Source of the DNA: JBGPHT01 sp041484525
Lineage (GTDB): Bacteria; Acidobacteriota; Terriglobia; Bryobacterales; Bryobacteraceae
Assembly (NCBI GenBank): GCA_041484525.1
Contig: JBGPHT010000023.1
Span: forward strand, 1-64,000
Length of the DNA stretch: 64,000 nt
Direction: 5' to 3'
Shown here: piece by piece, positions 9,292 through 17,350 of the stretch
How positions within the stretch are numbered: position 1 is the stretch's first letter
How the letters are laid out: every line of letters starts with the position of its first letter
Notes under the pieces: model-generated
Databases searched by the model: none
Seen by the model: only the letters and a program-made list of their open reading frames with translations
What the model was told of the DNA's origin: nothing
Position numbers and translations under genes: made by a program

Positions 9292-9927
9292 TCAGGAGCG
9301 TGGTCCGAAGTAACGGTAATGCCCGGTGATTTTCCAGTTGAACAAGACGTCTTCCATTTTGGGGCCTTGCCCGATGTTGTGGACCAGCATGTAACGCCCG
9401 CTTGTGCCCGATTTCTGGTCCACGACAATCCCGATGTGTGGGACATTCCCGCCAAGGTCCCACGTGACCAGATCGCCTGGCGCGTAGTCTTCGGCCCGGC
9501 TCGTGATTCCGAGCGTCTTTCCTTTGCGCGAGAAAAACACCATGAGGTTCGGGACGCGCCGCTGATCGATGTTCGTATCCGGACGCCAGGCGAGCCACCT
9601 CAACCTGCGTGGATAGGCTGAAAAACTCTGCTTCATGTCTTCGTGGACTTCCTTCTGCAGGTCCACTCCGATCGCGCGGTACGGGCGAATCACTTCGTCC
9701 GCGCATACCCCCGTATCGGCAGGGACGTCGCCGCCCGGATACGGAATCTTGACGTACGCCGGATCGTACCGCACTACGTGATGCGTCCGCTCGATTGCGG
9801 CCGCTACTAATCGTTTTAGGAATTCCCGGTGGACAATCGATTCACCGGCACTCGGTTGGGCGAGGGCGAGAACTGCGAGAATTGAGGCTAGGGCAACTAA
9901 TGCAACGAGTCTGGTTCTTACAGGCAA
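9292..9927 (-). CDS. Secreted DUF1287 protein (NlpC/P60-like fold)
   Basis: A 211-aa exported protein with signal peptide (LVALVALASILAVLALAQ). The DUF1287 core is clear: GGDVPADTGVCADEVIRPYR carries the putative catalytic Cys, and PDTNIDQRRVPNLMVFF is followed by GDLVTWDLGGNVPHIGIV with the putative His. The family (E. coli YijF type) is predicted to be related to papain-like cell-wall hydrolases, with no proven substrate. Both the Cys and His that would form the active pair are present. tRNA-Thr lies 64 nt upstream. Confidence 0.85.
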   Translation of the reverse strand: MPVRTRLVALVALASILAVLALAQPSAGESIVHREFLKRLVAAAIERTHHVVRYDPAYVKIPYPGGDVPADTGVCADEVIRPYRAIGVDLQKEVHEDMKQSFSAYPRRLRWLAWRPDTNIDQRRVPNLMVFFSRKGKTLGITSRAEDYAPGDLVTWDLGGNVPHIGIVVDQKSGTSGRYMLVHNIGQGPKMEDVLFNWKITGHYRYFGPRS

Positions 9928-9990
9928 ACCGTCCCCGTTTGATAGGTTCTAGCAGTGTGCCGCAGGTAGAGAGTCTTTCTTAGTTGAAAT

Positions 9991-10066
9991 TGGAGCTGGC
10001 GGAGGGGCTTGAACCCCCGACCCTCTGATTACAAATCAGATGCTCTACCAACTGAGCTACGCCAGC
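9991..10066 (-). tRNA. tRNA-Thr (anticodon TGT)
   Basis: A 76-nt cloverleaf with acceptor GCTGGCG paired with CGCCAGC and an encoded CCA. The loop TTTGTAA gives anticodon TGT (reads ACA). It is the second threonine tRNA in the window; no integration remnant is seen beside it. Confidence 0.96.
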
Positions 10067-10094
10067 CTTCCAAGTACGAGTATACCCGAAGGCG

Positions 10095-10469
10095 TCATCC
10101 CCGACGTAGTCTGTTGACGACCCGGCGGGTCACGAAGAATCGCAGTCCGCACGCCAGACACCGATGCGGCAGAATCAGGATACTCAACAGCAACTCCCAT
10201 TGAGTCCGCCTATGCGAGCGTCGCACCTCTCTTGAAGTGCAGATCGGACACGCGAAACGTGTCGTGACTCTCCACTCGTTGGAATCTGCGTGTCTTTGTC
10301 TCCACTTTTTGCGCTCGTCCGCGCCCGCTCTTTGCTGAGCCAGGAGTTCCAATCTCAGGAGAAGTCTGTCTCGCCGTTCCTCGAGTAGTGCCTGTGCGGC
10401 TCTATGGCGGGTCTCGTGATGAGGGCGGATGCTTCTTACAGCAGCGTGGGAGTGACCGGTCCGAAGCAT
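10095..10469 (-). CDS. Small zinc-ribbon protein, unknown role
   Basis: A 124-aa frame whose C-terminal half looks real: two Cys pairs (CPIC and CLAC, ~25 residues apart) flank a hydrophobic stretch (WELLLSILILP). This is a zinc-ribbon layout common in small Acidobacteriota proteins (RFACPICTSREVRRSHR). The N-terminal half is Arg/His-rich and may be partly non-coding, so the start is uncertain. No ribosome site is obvious. Function unknown. Confidence 0.5.
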   Translation of the reverse strand: MLRTGHSHAAVRSIRPHHETRHRAAQALLEERRDRLLLRLELLAQQRAGADERKKWRQRHADSNEWRVTTRFACPICTSREVRRSHRRTQWELLLSILILPHRCLACGLRFFVTRRVVNRLRRG

Positions 10470-10477
10470 TCCAGGGC

Positions 10478-10810
10478 CTACCGTCTGAGAGTCAGACCGG
10501 CATTCTTTTCCCGGATCCTGGCTTTGCGTTCCCGCCCATCCGCATCATGAATGACCAAGTGATTGCGAGCCACCGAGAACTTCACGGGAGCATACAGGTT
10601 CACGTTCAAAGGCTGGTCTAACACAACCAGGTAGCGGACTCCGTCCGACCTGACTCCATAAAGATACTCAGGTTTGAGGCGGCCCGCCGTGTGGATCGTT
10701 TTCCGCGATGTAACTTCGCCGTCCTGCCAGAGGCGGGCTTTGGGCTTGGATTCGAGGGCAAACGGGCTGAGACCCAGGAACACAATCCAGATGGCTGCCG
10801 AGCGTGGCAT
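10478..10810 (-). CDS. Small exported protein, unknown function
   Basis: A 110-aa protein beginning with a signal peptide (RSAAIWIVFLGLSPFALES). A short beta-rich mature part follows: YLYGVRSDGVRYLVVLDQP and a basic C-terminus. I do not recognise a family. It lies 8 nt upstream of the zinc-ribbon gene on the same strand, so the two may be co-transcribed. Confidence 0.6.
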   Translation of the reverse strand: MPRSAAIWIVFLGLSPFALESKPKARLWQDGEVTSRKTIHTAGRLKPEYLYGVRSDGVRYLVVLDQPLNVNLYAPVKFSVARNHLVIHDADGRERKARIREKNAGLTLRR

Positions 10811-11010
10811 AGAGACATCCTGAGAGTATGCCGAAGACGATGAGAATACAAGGGCATCGAGGTACAGTGCGTACTGAAACGAAGCTTGAATTTCCAGCGT
10901 CGGGACTCTTTATGACTGAGCACTCGGAGCGATCTGAAGGGCCTTTCTGGATTCTTCCGGCCAGCCATCCGGGCGGCGCAATGGCCATCCCGGTCGTGTA
11001 TGCTGGACCC

Positions 11011-11793
11011 ATGACCGAGACCGAAGCCCCAGGAAGAGCCCGGAATCTTCCGGCGCCTCCTACGTTCCCGACGTTCGCCGAGGAGCGCCGGCACCGCAAA
11101 CAACGGCTGGCCGCCGCGTTCCGCCTGTTCGCCAGGTTCGGGTTTAATGAAGGCGTGGCCGGCCACATTACGGCCCGCGACCCCGAACATCCCGAGTGCT
11201 TCTGGGTCAACCCGTTCGGCGCGTATTTCGGGCACATCCGCGCCTCCGGCCTCATCCTGGTGGACAGCCGCGGCGAGGTGATCGAGGGCGACCGCCCCGT
11301 CAACACCGCGGCCTTTGCGATTCACTCGCGCATTCACGCCGCGCGGCCGGAAGTGGTGGCCGCGGCGCACGCGCATTCGATCTACGGCAAAACCTGGTCC
11401 TCGCTGGGACGGCTGCTCGACCCGATCACGCAGGACGCTTGCGCGTTCTACGACGACCACGCGCTCTTCAACGACTACACGGGCGTGGTGTACGACACCA
11501 CCGAAGGAGACCGGATCGCGGCGGCGCTCGGCCCGCGCAAAGCGGCCATCCTGCGCAACCATGGATTGCTTACCGTGGGCCGCACCGTGGATGAAGCCGC
11601 CTGGTGGTTCATCACGATGGAGCGAAGCTGCCACGCGCAGCTAATGGCGGAGGCCGCCGGCAAGCCCATCTCCATCGCGCACGAGAGCGCCCTGGTCGCG
11701 CGCAGCCAGGTGGGGGGCGAAATGGTCGGGTGGTTCCAGTTCCAGCCGCTCTGGGACCGCATCAGCCGCGACGAGCCTGACCTTCTCGAATAG
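11011..11793 (+). CDS. Class II aldolase/adducin family protein
   Basis: A 260-aa member of the zinc-dependent class II aldolase fold. Metal-site histidines are in AAAHAHSIYGK, and a later conserved block is AILRNHGLLTVG, the third-histidine motif. The N-terminal FGFNEGVAGHITARDPE matches bacterial class II aldolase and adducin proteins. The ATG at 11011 fits homologue length; the frame is open for another 61 codons upstream. Substrate unknown. No sugar kinase or isomerase partner is nearby. Confidence 0.85.
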   Translation: MTETEAPGRARNLPAPPTFPTFAEERRHRKQRLAAAFRLFARFGFNEGVAGHITARDPEHPECFWVNPFGAYFGHIRASGLILVDSRGEVIEGDRPVNTAAFAIHSRIHAARPEVVAAAHAHSIYGKTWSSLGRLLDPITQDACAFYDDHALFNDYTGVVYDTTEGDRIAAALGPRKAAILRNHGLLTVGRTVDEAAWWFITMERSCHAQLMAEAAGKPISIAHESALVARSQVGGEMVGWFQFQPLWDRISRDEPDLLE

Positions 11794-11800
11794 CCGCGCG

Positions 11801-12128
11801 TCAGTACTTCAGGCCGGTATCAGAGGACGGTCGCGACCACCGCATCCGGCGGCAGCCGGCCCGACTCGAGCAAGCGTGACGCAGCCAGCACATTGGCCGC
11901 CGACGAATAGCCCACGTGCAGGCCCTCGCGATGCGCCAGGAGGCGCCGCCATTCCGCCGCCTCGCCGTCGCCGATCGCGATCGGGAGGTCCATCAAATCG
12001 AAGTCCCATTGCGGAGGCACGGCGCCGTATCCAGTGCCTTGCAGGGTGTGGCGGACTTTCGAAACCGGCTTTCCCGCGAGCACCGCGGCGCCTTCGGGCT
12101 CGACCGCCGCGCACACAATTTCCCGGCG
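11801..12128 (-). pseudogene. 3' remnant of a cysteine-synthase-like PLP enzyme
   Basis: Only the C-terminal third survives: AAVEPEGAAVLAGKPVSK through HVGYSSAANVLAASRLL. This matches the PLP-dependent beta-family (CysK/CBS) end, including the phosphate-region VGYSSAANVLAA. Near the end two bases are missing, so the frame meets TGA at about 11820. Shifting frame restores the expected ending DTGLKY, with stop at 11801-11803. Upstream of about 12128 the homology stops abruptly at the decayed stretch. It is truncated and frameshifted, so not functional. Confidence 0.75.
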
Positions 12129-12179
12129 CTGCCGTTTGCCGAACAGAATCACAAGAGCAAGCAGGCTGGAGCGAACGAA

Positions 12180-12699
12180 GGTCGTCGCGGATATAGAAGC
12201 CCAGGTATCGGCCGGCACAGAAATCCAAGAACAGATAAACACCGAATTTACGCGAATGGTGAGAAAGGTGTTGGCCCTAAATGGCAGCGTCTTCCTTCGG
12301 ATGAATCAGAACGGCAATATCGATCCAGAGCATACGGCCGACCCGGCGAATACCGATGCCGGGCAATCCAGTCAGTCCGAAGGAAACACATACAAGCGGC
12401 TCCTCTGCATCCTGTTCGACTTGGCGGTGCTGAAGGCATACGCGAAGAAGGCTTTCTTCCGATTTGTTTATCACGATGGCATTCTGGAGACGATGGACGA
12501 CCGGAAAAAGGTGGCGCTCTTGAAGCTGCTGAAGGAATTCGCTGACGAGACCGGCGTGCAGTCGATCTTTAGCGTGATTCAAGCGGAGATGCCCGTCGAG
12601 GAGGAAGGTCACCGTCTGGAGTTCGCCCAGGGTCAAATTATCCGCGAGCTCAGCGACGTTGGAAACAACGGGCGCCTATTTCGGATGAATCCCTTCTAG
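12180..12699 (+). pseudogene. C-terminal fragment of a DUF2326 (YydD-like) protein
   Basis: The open frame shows a DUF2326 C-terminal domain: INTEFTRMVRKVLALNG, TYKRLLCILFDLAVLKAY, FVYHDGILETMDDRKK and the ending NNGRLFRMNPF. Full proteins of this family are much longer SMC/RecN-like coiled-coil ATPases linked to ABC-three-component and other defence loci (established knowledge). The ATPase head and coiled coil are missing here: upstream in the same frame there is only the antisense of the PLP remnant. It is a truncated relic abutting that pseudogene. Confidence 0.7.
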
Positions 12700-12774
12700 C
12701 GCGCCATCGGGGATCTTCCTTCGCCTTATCTGCGCCTATAGGAACGCGGTTTTCGCTTCAGATGGAGGTACTTC

Positions 12775-13650
12775 GTGGTCAGACGGCATCTCGCCGAATT
12801 GTTATTGGAGCTAAAGTTTCACGGAACGGTCGATCGATTTCGGAGCAGGCGAGCGTTTTCGAGCGATATTGCCGCCGTAAACGCGGTCTTGTTTAGTGAT
12901 CGGTACAAAAAGCGGGAGAAGATTCGGGTGTACCGCGAGTGGCTGGCACGGAGGGCAACCGTGTCTGTTCGGCAAGGTTGCCGCGAAGAACAAGAACGTC
13001 TTCATCTGCTGGAGGAACGCGAAATCCTGGGCATGCGGCGTGGAGATAACGACCTTCGGGATACCATTCAAGAGTACCGGCAGGCGTAGAAGCGCCATGC
13101 GTTGGAAGGACTCAGTTCGTCGTTCCTCATCGTGCTCGCCAGTCCTGCTCTGGTGGACAAGGAGCCCAATGAGGAACTTAAGGAATTGTGTCGACGGTTG
13201 ATGGAACTCTACACATGGAGCTTGAGTGCATTGAGGATGATGCGTTTCATGGCCAGCGTGAGCGGGAGTTCGTATTCTTGCGGACCGTCCTTGAGAACAA
13301 GACGCGTATCTTGAAATCCTCAACCTTACTGACAGAAGTTGATAGCGCTATTCAAGAAGCACCACCCGAAAGCCGACGTGGTGTGGCTAAAAACTCGTCC
13401 GCGCCAGGGCGATTGGAATCTTTGCATGGTTTCGCTCGGCAAGACTGCTGCGAAACTCCCGTTCTTTGCGAAGTGTGGCCTTGAAAGGACCATCGGGTGG
13501 ACTTACTTCGACATTGGGCGATGTGCAGTGGCGCGCCCAGGCACCGAGTCGCGCTATGCCAGTATTTTCAAGCTGGGGAAAGCTGCCAAACAACTAATTT
13601 GGACGCCAATGACCTGCAGTATAGTCATCCGGTCAGGAAGGTGCAAATGA
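12775..13650 (+). pseudogene. Multiply broken gene, family not recognised
   Basis: Protein-like segments continue across three frames. The order is DIAAVNAVLFSDRYKKREKI, HGGQPCLFGKVAAKNKNVFIC (shifted), LLEEREILGMRRGDNDLRDT, then a TAG at 13087-13089 where TGG is likely. Next come KRHALEGLSSSFLIVLASPA, ELECIEDDAFHGQREREFVF (shifted) and KKHHPKADVVWLKTRPRQGD ending near KLPFFAKCGL. At least three frameshifts and one nonsense codon are needed to read it. The end vaguely resembles the DUF6119/TIGR04141 C-terminus (low confidence). The remainder up to 13815 shows no convincing gene. Confidence 0.6.
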
Positions 13651-13815
13651 GTTTTCCACAAGGGTGGGCGAATGTCCGTGAGGATTCATGCTGGGCTGTC
13701 TATCATGAACGGCTGATGGACTTCGAGGCTGGGCGAAACAGAGAGGAGAGTTCGTCTACAAAATCGGCCACAGCGGTTTTCGGAATAGTCCCAAAACTCC
13801 GCTTAAGCCATTGAA

Positions 13816-13872
13816 AAGGCTAGTCGGGCCGCCGATCTGAACCCGGGAGTTTTTGCACCGCAAGTCAGTGAT
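13816..13872 (-). repeat. Degenerate partial copy of tRNA-Pro 3' half
   Basis: About 50-57 nt match the 3' half of the intact tRNA-Pro gene 160 bp away in the same orientation, including the acceptor 3' strand, the T-arm and part of the anticodon arm. Identity extends a few bases beyond the tRNA 3' end and then decays. A partial tRNA 3' end beside an intact tRNA is the typical trace of site-specific integration (att duplication). Tandem duplication of the tRNA is the alternative. Confidence 0.7.
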
Positions 13873-13980
13873 CCAATTTGAAAACCCGTGAAGACGAACC
13901 GGAGGGAAAACACAGCTACAGTTTTATCTACAACGGCCCACGCCATAGTCTTAAGAATCCTTGCAACTGATAGAAAAAGC

Positions 13981-14058
13981 TGGTCGGGCCGCCGGGATTT
14001 GAACCCGGGACCTCTTGCACCCCAAGCAAGCGCGCTAGCCAGGCTGCGCCACGGCCCG
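13981..14058 (-). tRNA. tRNA-Pro (anticodon GGG)
   Basis: A 78-nt cloverleaf with acceptor CGGGCCG paired with CGGCCCG and an encoded CCA. The anticodon loop TTGGGGT gives GGG. Its 3' end faces the decayed stretch at 12180-13815, and a degenerate copy of its 3' half lies at 13816-13872. The gene itself is intact. Confidence 0.96.
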
Positions 14059-14082
14059 AACTTAACTATTCTACACCGTCCG

Positions 14083-14397
14083 TCAGCCCAAAAGATCCAA
14101 CGCCGCCTGCATTTCACTGCGCGCATGCTGATCGCCTTTTCGCGTCGTCACCTCCACCCCCGTCTCATACAGCGCGCGCGCTTCCTCCTCACGGCCCATC
14201 CGCTCCAACGTCTGACCGCCGTGAAAATACGCCGGAGCATAATCGGGGTCCACGCCGATCAGCGCCCGAAATTCCGCCATCGACGATTCCATATCGCCCG
14301 TGTTCCGATACTCCATCGCCAGACCGTAGCGCGAAAAACTGTCGTTCGGCTTCTGCGCCACCATGCTCTTCAGAATCTCCAGCCGGGTGCTTGCCAT
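14083..14397 (-). CDS. Small TPR protein
   Basis: A 104-aa protein made of about two tetratricopeptide repeats: PNDSFSRYGLAMEYRNTGDM and PDYAPAYFHGGQTLERMGRE. It has no signal peptide and is likely a cytosolic protein-interaction module. The start MASTRLEILKS at 14397 fits the repeat register. A longer frame upstream is out of character. It is divergent from the next gene with only 23 nt between the two start codons. Confidence 0.75.
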   Translation of the reverse strand: MASTRLEILKSMVAQKPNDSFSRYGLAMEYRNTGDMESSMAEFRALIGVDPDYAPAYFHGGQTLERMGREEEARALYETGVEVTTRKGDQHARSEMQAALDLLG

Positions 14398-14420
14398 GCT
14401 TGTGCTACTATACCTCCGAA

Positions 14421-14837
14421 ATGGCCTGCCCCTATTTCGATCCCGTGGAACCACGCTCGCCGGCGCTCTCCGCCCATACCGCGATGCTTCCACTCGGCGA
14501 CTCGTGGGCAGGCGCCTGTCTCGCCACTCCCGATCGTCCGTCGCAGCCCGATGATGCCATCCTGCGGCCGCTCTGCAATCTCGGCTATGCGCGCGGCGAG
14601 TGCGCCCACTTCCCCGATACCGACGGTCCCGATGCCGTCCGCTTCACGATTTCGCGCGACGACGGTCCCACCATCCGCATCTATTACGTCGTGGAACGCG
14701 ATCACCACCCTTACGCGCACGGGGCCCTCGAGTATTCCTCCGATCGGGACAGTCTCCTCGATCCTCCTCCGCAGTCCACCCTCGCGCGCCAGGCCTGCGC
14801 TTACGCACGAAGTTACCTCCGGCGGAAATCGAAATGA
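14421..14837 (+). CDS. Cysteine-containing protein of unknown function
   Basis: A 138-aa protein starting MACPYFDPVEPRSP. Five cysteines are spaced along the chain (CPYF, AGACLA, RPLCNLGYARGECAHF, QACAYA), a pattern suggesting a metal centre or redox site. The central part DGPTIRIYYVVERDHHPYAHG is beta-like. Family not recognised. It overlaps the thioesterase start by 4 nt (ATGA), so the two are coupled. Confidence 0.6.
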   Translation: MACPYFDPVEPRSPALSAHTAMLPLGDSWAGACLATPDRPSQPDDAILRPLCNLGYARGECAHFPDTDGPDAVRFTISRDDGPTIRIYYVVERDHHPYAHGALEYSSDRDSLLDPPPQSTLARQACAYARSYLRRKSK

Positions 14838-15313
14838 CGGAAGGCAAACCGGTCCGCGAATCGGCTTCCGAATATTCCGAGCTCGCCCTTCCCAACGACG
14901 CTAACGGCTACGGCAACGTCCTCGGCGGCAAGATCATGCACCTGGTGGATCTCGCGGCGGCAATGGCGGCCATGCGCCATTCGCACCGGCCCGTGGTCAC
15001 GGCCTCCGTCGACACTCTGCATTTTCTGCATCCCGTCCACATCGGCGAGTTGATCGTGCTGCGCGCTTCCGTCAATCGCGTCTTCCGGTCGTCGATGGAA
15101 ATCGGCGTCAAGGTGATCACGGAAAAGCTGCTGACGGGCGTGCGCCTGCACACCTGTTCCGCGTACCTCACTTTTGTGGCGCTGGATGAAAACGGGAAAG
15201 CCGTCTCGGTTCTTCCCGTGATTCCAGAAACCGAAGACGAAAAACGCCGCTACCGCGAGGCGGGCGAACGCAGAGAATACCGCCTTGCCTTGCGCAAACG
15301 GCTCAATACCTGA
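14834..15313 (+). CDS. Acyl-CoA thioesterase (YciA/hotdog family)
   Basis: A 159-aa single hotdog-fold thioesterase that hydrolyses acyl-CoA. The signature is NDANGYGNVLGGKIMHLVDLAAA with the catalytic Asp, followed by VVTASVDTLHFLHPVHIGEL. Length and motif order fit YciA/BACH-type enzymes. The ATG at 14834 overlaps the stop of the upstream gene. The C-terminal tail is highly charged (EDEKRRYREAGERREYR). Confidence 0.88.
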   Translation: MTEGKPVRESASEYSELALPNDANGYGNVLGGKIMHLVDLAAAMAAMRHSHRPVVTASVDTLHFLHPVHIGELIVLRASVNRVFRSSMEIGVKVITEKLLTGVRLHTCSAYLTFVALDENGKAVSVLPVIPETEDEKRRYREAGERREYRLALRKRLNT

Positions 15314-15329
15314 TGCGCCTGCCGCCGCG

Positions 15330-15686
15330 CTACCCTTCTTTGTACATGTACTTGATGCAAGGTTTATAAAGCAGGATGTTCGGCTCGCCCGTGCGATTCA
15401 CCTTGAGGCAGCACTTGTCGTACCACTCGATCGTCCCGTGCAGCGTCTCCCCATCGCGCAGCACAAAGACCATCGGCGTCTTCGTCTGCATCTGCTTCAC
15501 GTAGTAAAAATTCTCCGCGTTGGTCTGATCCGGGGGAACGGGTTTTTTCTGCTGCACCGGTGCCCGCCGCGGCGGCGTGATCTGTTCCTTGATCTCGTTT
15601 AGAGACGGACGAATGAGTTTCCGATTGACAGCTTCCACGGGATGCCATCCTTTGAAGAGTTTATGATTGACCGTCGACCTGCCCAA
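15330..15686 (-). CDS. hfq: Hfq-like Sm-fold RNA chaperone with N-terminal extension
   Basis: The C-terminal ~60 residues form an Sm/Hfq-type domain: AENFYYVKQMQTKTPMVFVL, GETLHGTIEWYDKCCLKVN and the ending YKPCIKYMYKE. This resembles the Sm1 motif and the YKH-like end of bacterial Hfq (here KPCIKYMYK). Unlike E. coli Hfq, an extra ~58 basic, Pro-rich residues precede the domain instead of following it. The start is uncertain: TTG at 15686 gives 118 aa, and a GTG at 15638 with a GGATGG just before it gives 102 aa. Expected role: small-RNA/mRNA binding. No hflX or miaA is adjacent. Confidence 0.75.
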   Translation of the reverse strand: MGRSTVNHKLFKGWHPVEAVNRKLIRPSLNEIKEQITPPRRAPVQQKKPVPPDQTNAENFYYVKQMQTKTPMVFVLRDGETLHGTIEWYDKCCLKVNRTGEPNILLYKPCIKYMYKEG

Positions 15687-15776
15687 GAGGGGCGGCTCAG
15701 TTGGATCAAATTGTCCGACTTGAACTCATATTTAACATAATGGGACGACCGCCGCAACGTGAATAGCGCTATCGGG

Positions 15777-17054
15777 CTATCCGCCGAACCAACCGCGCGT
15801 AATCGCCTTCAGCCTTTTCTTGAAGCGCTGCGGAAAGCTCTCCGGCGCCGCCGATTGAGGCGCTTCCGCCACCGGCAGCGGCGATGGCGGCTTGACGTAC
15901 TCGGGAACCTGCGTAGCCTCGCACGGACCCTCTCCCGCGAACCGCACCACGTTTCCCAATAGCGCGTATTCCCGCCTGTAACGCTGGCCGTCCTTCCCTG
16001 CCACGCAGATGGAAAACCCGGGATAGTTCGCCGTTGCGTCGGCCCGGGACTTCGCGGCCGAAAGCTCCACGTCCTTCAGCAATACCGGCGAATAGCCCGT
16101 GACCTTCCGATCGATATACGCCGTCTCGTAGCGGTGCCGCCGTATGCTCCAGATGAACACGCGGAAGCTGTCGAAATCGTATGCCTGCGGGCTGCTCCCG
16201 ATCGTCGTCCACAGCCATGTGGTCTTCTTCTCGCCGCCATCGTCAGTCGTCCCCAGCGGGAAGTAGGACACGATGCGGCGCCCTTCGGCATACTGCGCCA
16301 CCTCGTCGGGAATCGCCATTATCAGCCGCCGCGTGCGCGCCCACCCGGATTGTCCCGTGTGCGTGCGCACCAGGCTCCAGTCATCGGTCGGCTCGGCCGG
16401 CTTTTCGACGGCATCGGGTTCCGGATCGTCCCCTTCATCCAGGGCGCTCTTCGAAAGGTCGAGCCAGTTCGCCGGCACCGGCGGCGCCTTTGGCATTGGC
16501 GGAGGCGGATATTTCGCCTCGCGCTTCGGCTTCTTCACCGGCGTCTTCTGTTTCTTCGGCACGGGCGTGATCAGCGGCTTACGCGGTGTGTCCGTGCGCG
16601 GCGCGGCGACGTGCGTCAGCACGTCCATCTTCTCGTTCTCCTTTATCTGGAGAAAGCTGGGCGACGTGCGCGAGGGCTGCGAGTGGATGTTCAGGTCGCC
16701 GTAGGTTGTCGCAACACCCTGCGACGGCATCTTCGCCGCGCGCGCCGAGAGCTGCTTCAATGCGGCCATATCCGCGGATGCCAGCAGCAGCCGCTCGTCC
16801 GTCCACCCCTCGGCGCCATTCGGCGTTCGTACCCGCAAATATCGCCGGCGCCGCTGCAACAATTCCAGGCGCTCGCCGTGCTTCACCGTCGCCACCGTGG
16901 ATGACTGCGGAACAATGTCGCTAGTGATCTTCAGGAGGGCCGGTCCCACGAACGCTTCCCCGACGGCCGGTGCCCGCTTGGGGCTGCTGCCGCACGCGGT
17001 CAATCCCACGATTAGCAGGACCGCGTTAACCTTCGTTATGAAACCAGGCTGCAC
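15777..17054 (-). CDS. Lipoprotein with SH3-like domains
   Basis: A 425-aa protein with a lipobox (VGLTACGSS), so probably anchored in the membrane. Two bacterial SH3-like regions follow: SSTVATVKHGERLELLQRRR ending in WTDERLL, and TTYGDLNIHSQPSRTSPSFL. Between ~160 and 250 is a Lys/Pro-rich linker (KKQKTPVKKPKREAKYPPPP). The C-terminal half has a beta-rich domain of unknown type (HRYETAYIDRKVTGYSP). SH3b domains often bind peptidoglycan. Function otherwise unknown. Confidence 0.75.
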   Translation of the reverse strand: MQPGFITKVNAVLLIVGLTACGSSPKRAPAVGEAFVGPALLKITSDIVPQSSTVATVKHGERLELLQRRRRYLRVRTPNGAEGWTDERLLLASADMAALKQLSARAAKMPSQGVATTYGDLNIHSQPSRTSPSFLQIKENEKMDVLTHVAAPRTDTPRKPLITPVPKKQKTPVKKPKREAKYPPPPMPKAPPVPANWLDLSKSALDEGDDPEPDAVEKPAEPTDDWSLVRTHTGQSGWARTRRLIMAIPDEVAQYAEGRRIVSYFPLGTTDDGGEKKTTWLWTTIGSSPQAYDFDSFRVFIWSIRRHRYETAYIDRKVTGYSPVLLKDVELSAAKSRADATANYPGFSICVAGKDGQRYRREYALLGNVVRFAGEGPCEATQVPEYVKPPSPLPVAEAPQSAAPESFPQRFKKRLKAITRGWFGG

Positions 17055-17107
17055 AACTTATTAACCATTTTACCAGCCGTACCAGAACGCGCCTAATTTA
17101 AGATGAA

Positions 17108-17350
17108 ATGGTGACGTTCGATTTCAAACGCCCGCCCATTCTCACCGCGGGCATGGTGATCCTGCTGGCGGTTTTGGCGAAGGTATTGTTCTGGGCGGTC
17201 GAAGCGCCGCGCCGCCGCTTCGAGTACATGGTGGCGGGAACCTTCGCCGCGGCCATCCTGCTCACGCTCGTCTACCTCGTGCTAGCCAGGCGACGCCTGC
17301 TGCCCGGCCTCATTTTCCGTATTGCTCGAAGAAGTGAGCAATCGTCATGA
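17108..17350 (+). CDS. Small two-helix membrane protein
   Basis: An 80-aa protein with two clear hydrophobic helices (LTAGMVILLAVLAKVLFWAV and MVAGTFAAAILLTLVYLVLA) separated by a basic loop (EAPRRRFEY). The tail is basic. I do not recognise it. It is divergent from the SH3 lipoprotein and converges with the M20 peptidase, overlapping its 3' end by about 40 nt. Confidence 0.55.
   Translation: MVTFDFKRPPILTAGMVILLAVLAKVLFWAVEAPRRRFEYMVAGTFAAAILLTLVYLVLARRRLLPGLIFRIARRSEQSS

Noticed and set aside
13497..13814. Plus-strand frame of 105 codons before the tRNA-Pro remnant
   Set aside because: No protein-like pattern; it overlaps the end of the broken gene in another frame.
13888..14904. Open frame of 338 codons on the plus strand across tRNA-Pro
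   Set aside because: It reads through a tRNA gene and antisense through the TPR gene, with Pro/Arg/His-rich composition.
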